Source of the DNA: Elusimicrobia bacterium RBG_16_66_12 | Lineage (GTDB): Bacteria > Elusimicrobiota > Elusimicrobia > UBA1565 > UBA9628 | Direction: 5' to 3' | DNA length: 6,852 nt | NCBI GenBank assembly: GCA_001800005.1 | Contig: MGUL01000029.1 | Coordinates: forward strand, 2,657 to 9,508 | Shown: positions 5,791 through 6,852 of the stretch, in pieces | Position numbering within the stretch: the first letter of the stretch is position 1 | Layout of the letters: the number at the start of each line of letters is the position of its first letter | Position numbers and translations under genes: made by a program | Notes under the pieces: generated by a model | Seen by the model: the letters and a program-made list of their open reading frames with translations, nothing else | What the model was told of the DNA's origin: nothing | The model's database searches: none

Positions 5791-6852
5791 CAGAAGAGCT
5801 CCTCGATCATCCCCGTGATCCTGCGCATCCACAGAGGGCGCTTGCGCGCGACGCTGCGCGTGTCGATGCCGCCCCAACGCGGGGAGGTCGAGTAGTGCAG
5901 CAGGCCCAGCGCCGTGGAGTAGGCCGGAGAGAGCCAGACCTCGTCGGCCTGGACCAGGTCCGGGTGCGGCACGCCGCGGCGAACCGTCACGCCCAGTATC
6001 TGCTCGGCCGCCTCGATCGTTCCGCGCATCAGCGAGCCGCCGCCGGTGAGGATGGCCCCGCCCGGCGCGACGATGTCGGCATAGGTGGAGTTCTGCAGGT
6101 CCTCGGCCACCACCGAGAAGATCTCCTCGACGCGCGGCAGGATGTAGCCCATCATCGTGCTGGTCTTCACGCGCAGGGGCGTGCGGCCGTCGATGCCGTG
6201 GCACTCGATGTCGGCGTCGCCGTTGAGCAGGCCCGGGTGCGCGATGCCGTGCTCGACCTTGATGCGCTCGGCAGTGGCGATGGAGGTCTTCAGGCCGACG
6301 GCGAGGTCGCGGGTGATGAAGTCCGAGCCTATCGGGATCTCCCGCGAGTACTTGATGGCCCCCTCGCTGTAGACGCCGATCGAGATGGACTGGCCGCCCA
6401 GGTCGATGAGCACGCAGCCCAGTTCCTTCTCTTCTGGGGAGACGAGGAGTTCTCCGGCGGCCAGCAAGCCGTAGACCGGCTCGATGACCTCGAAGCCGGC
6501 CTGCGCGACCGTCTTCATGATGTTGTTGAGATGCGTGCTGGAAGAGGTGATGAGATGGACCTCGACCTCGAGCAGGGCCGCCTCCATCCCGACGGGATGC
6601 TGCACGCCGCGCTGGCGGTCCAGCGAGAAGCCCTGGGGGACCACGTGAAGAATCTCCCGGTCGGAGGAGATCGGGATGGCGCGGGCGCTCGCGACGACGG
6701 CGTTGACGTCGTCGGCCGTGATCTCGCGGTCGGTGCGCGCGATATTGTAGGCCCCGCGGTTGTTGAGGCTCTGGAGGTGGCTGCCGCGCACGCCGAGCCA
6801 CACCTGAGAGACGGTCGCCTTCGCGGCGGCCTCCGCCTGCTCGACGGCCCGC
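5790..6852 (-). CDS. ftsA: Cell division protein FtsA (partial, N-terminus off the window)
   Basis: Actin-like ATPase that tethers FtsZ filaments to the inner face of the cytoplasmic membrane and recruits later divisome proteins. The reading frame is open to the window edge, giving 353 visible residues. About 55-65 N-terminal residues are probably missing, judging from the usual length of roughly 400-420. Visible landmarks: the SHS2/1C region early on, with EILHVVPQGF (66-75) and HPVGM (85-89); phosphate-1 loop IDLGGQSIS (149-157); connect region with AERIKVEHGIA (194-204); adenosine-site loop ILTGGGSLMRG (267-277). The C-terminus WMRRITGMIEELF (341-353) fits the family's amphipathic membrane-targeting helix. 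The phosphate-1 loop departs from the usual DIGGGTTD pattern. A GTG at 6801-6803 is in frame, but homologous sequence continues upstream of it, so it is not taken as the start. The stop shares one base with the ftsZ ATG (TGATG), so the two are translationally coupled. Assignment is firm. Confidence 0.96.
   Translation of the reverse strand, partial: RAVEQAEAAAKATVSQVWLGVRGSHLQSLNNRGAYNIARTDREITADDVNAVVASARAIPISSDREILHVVPQGFSLDRQRGVQHPVGMEAALLEVEVHLITSSSTHLNNIMKTVAQAGFEVIEPVYGLLAAGELLVSPEEKELGCVLIDLGGQSISIGVYSEGAIKYSREIPIGSDFITRDLAVGLKTSIATAERIKVEHGIAHPGLLNGDADIECHGIDGRTPLRVKTSTMMGYILPRVEEIFSVVAEDLQNSTYADIVAPGGAILTGGGSLMRGTIEAAEQILGVTVRRGVPHPDLVQADEVWLSPAYSTALGLLHYSTSPRWGGIDTRSVARKRPLWMRRITGMIEELF
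5799..5804 (-). promoter_or_regulatory. Shine-Dalgarno of ftsZ inside the end of ftsA
   Basis: The minus strand reads GAGGAG, then eight bases, then the ftsZ ATG at 5790. The site encodes the Glu-Glu near the FtsA C-terminus. It fixes the ftsZ start and suggests efficient re-initiation after ftsA. Confidence 0.8.

Noticed and set aside
5791..6801. Apparent fusion of an upstream domain to FtsZ in the same frame
   Set aside because: The upstream part is an out-of-frame reading of ftsA, and the FtsZ start has its own strong ribosome site.
1..6852. Possible novel defence, mobile or phage system
   Set aside because: All eight genes belong to well-known housekeeping families. There is no transposase, integrase, repeat array, tRNA or abrupt change in composition.

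Overview
The window is a GC-rich bacterial chromosome segment in which every supported gene lies on the minus strand. Reading in the direction of transcription (high to low coordinates) the order is ftsA (N-terminus outside the window), ftsZ, pilT, a deoxynucleoside kinase, pgeF/yfiH, hisC, cmk and plsC (C-terminus outside the window). The genes are essentially end to end. Seven junctions are visible: six are short overlaps of about 1 to 14 bases and one is a 25-base gap (pilT to the kinase). No stretch of 300 bases lacks a gene. I see no RNA gene, CRISPR array, insertion sequence, attachment site, terminator or internal promoter. The layout implies one polycistronic transcript that enters and leaves the window.

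Right part (about 4672-6852): the division pair FtsA and FtsZ. FtsA keeps its C-terminal amphipathic membrane anchor, and FtsZ keeps the tubulin G-box, the T7 catalytic aspartates and a C-terminal partner-binding peptide. Centre (2148-4675): PilT, the type IV pilus retraction ATPase, whose GTG start overlaps the ftsZ stop; then a deoxynucleoside kinase with its own strong Shine-Dalgarno; then a PgeF/YfiH/LACC1-family protein. Left part (1-2160): histidinol-phosphate/aromatic aminotransferase, cytidylate kinase and a 1-acylglycerol-3-phosphate acyltransferase.

The set mixes cytokinesis, pilus retraction, nucleotide salvage, cell-wall quality control or purine nucleoside metabolism, amino-acid synthesis and phospholipid synthesis. 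It looks like a conserved growth and division housekeeping operon, not an island or defence system. I found no convincing undescribed system. The points worth checking are the ftsZ-pilT coupling and several motif-level departures: the FtsZ T3 loop, the PgeF HAGWRG motif, the PilT AIRNLIRE element and the FtsA phosphate-1 loop.

Organism: a bacterium with a divisome and type IV pili, very GC-rich at third codon positions. I cannot assign a phylum from sequence alone. A deep-branching Gram-negative lineage, for example an Elusimicrobiota-like one, is a low-confidence guess.
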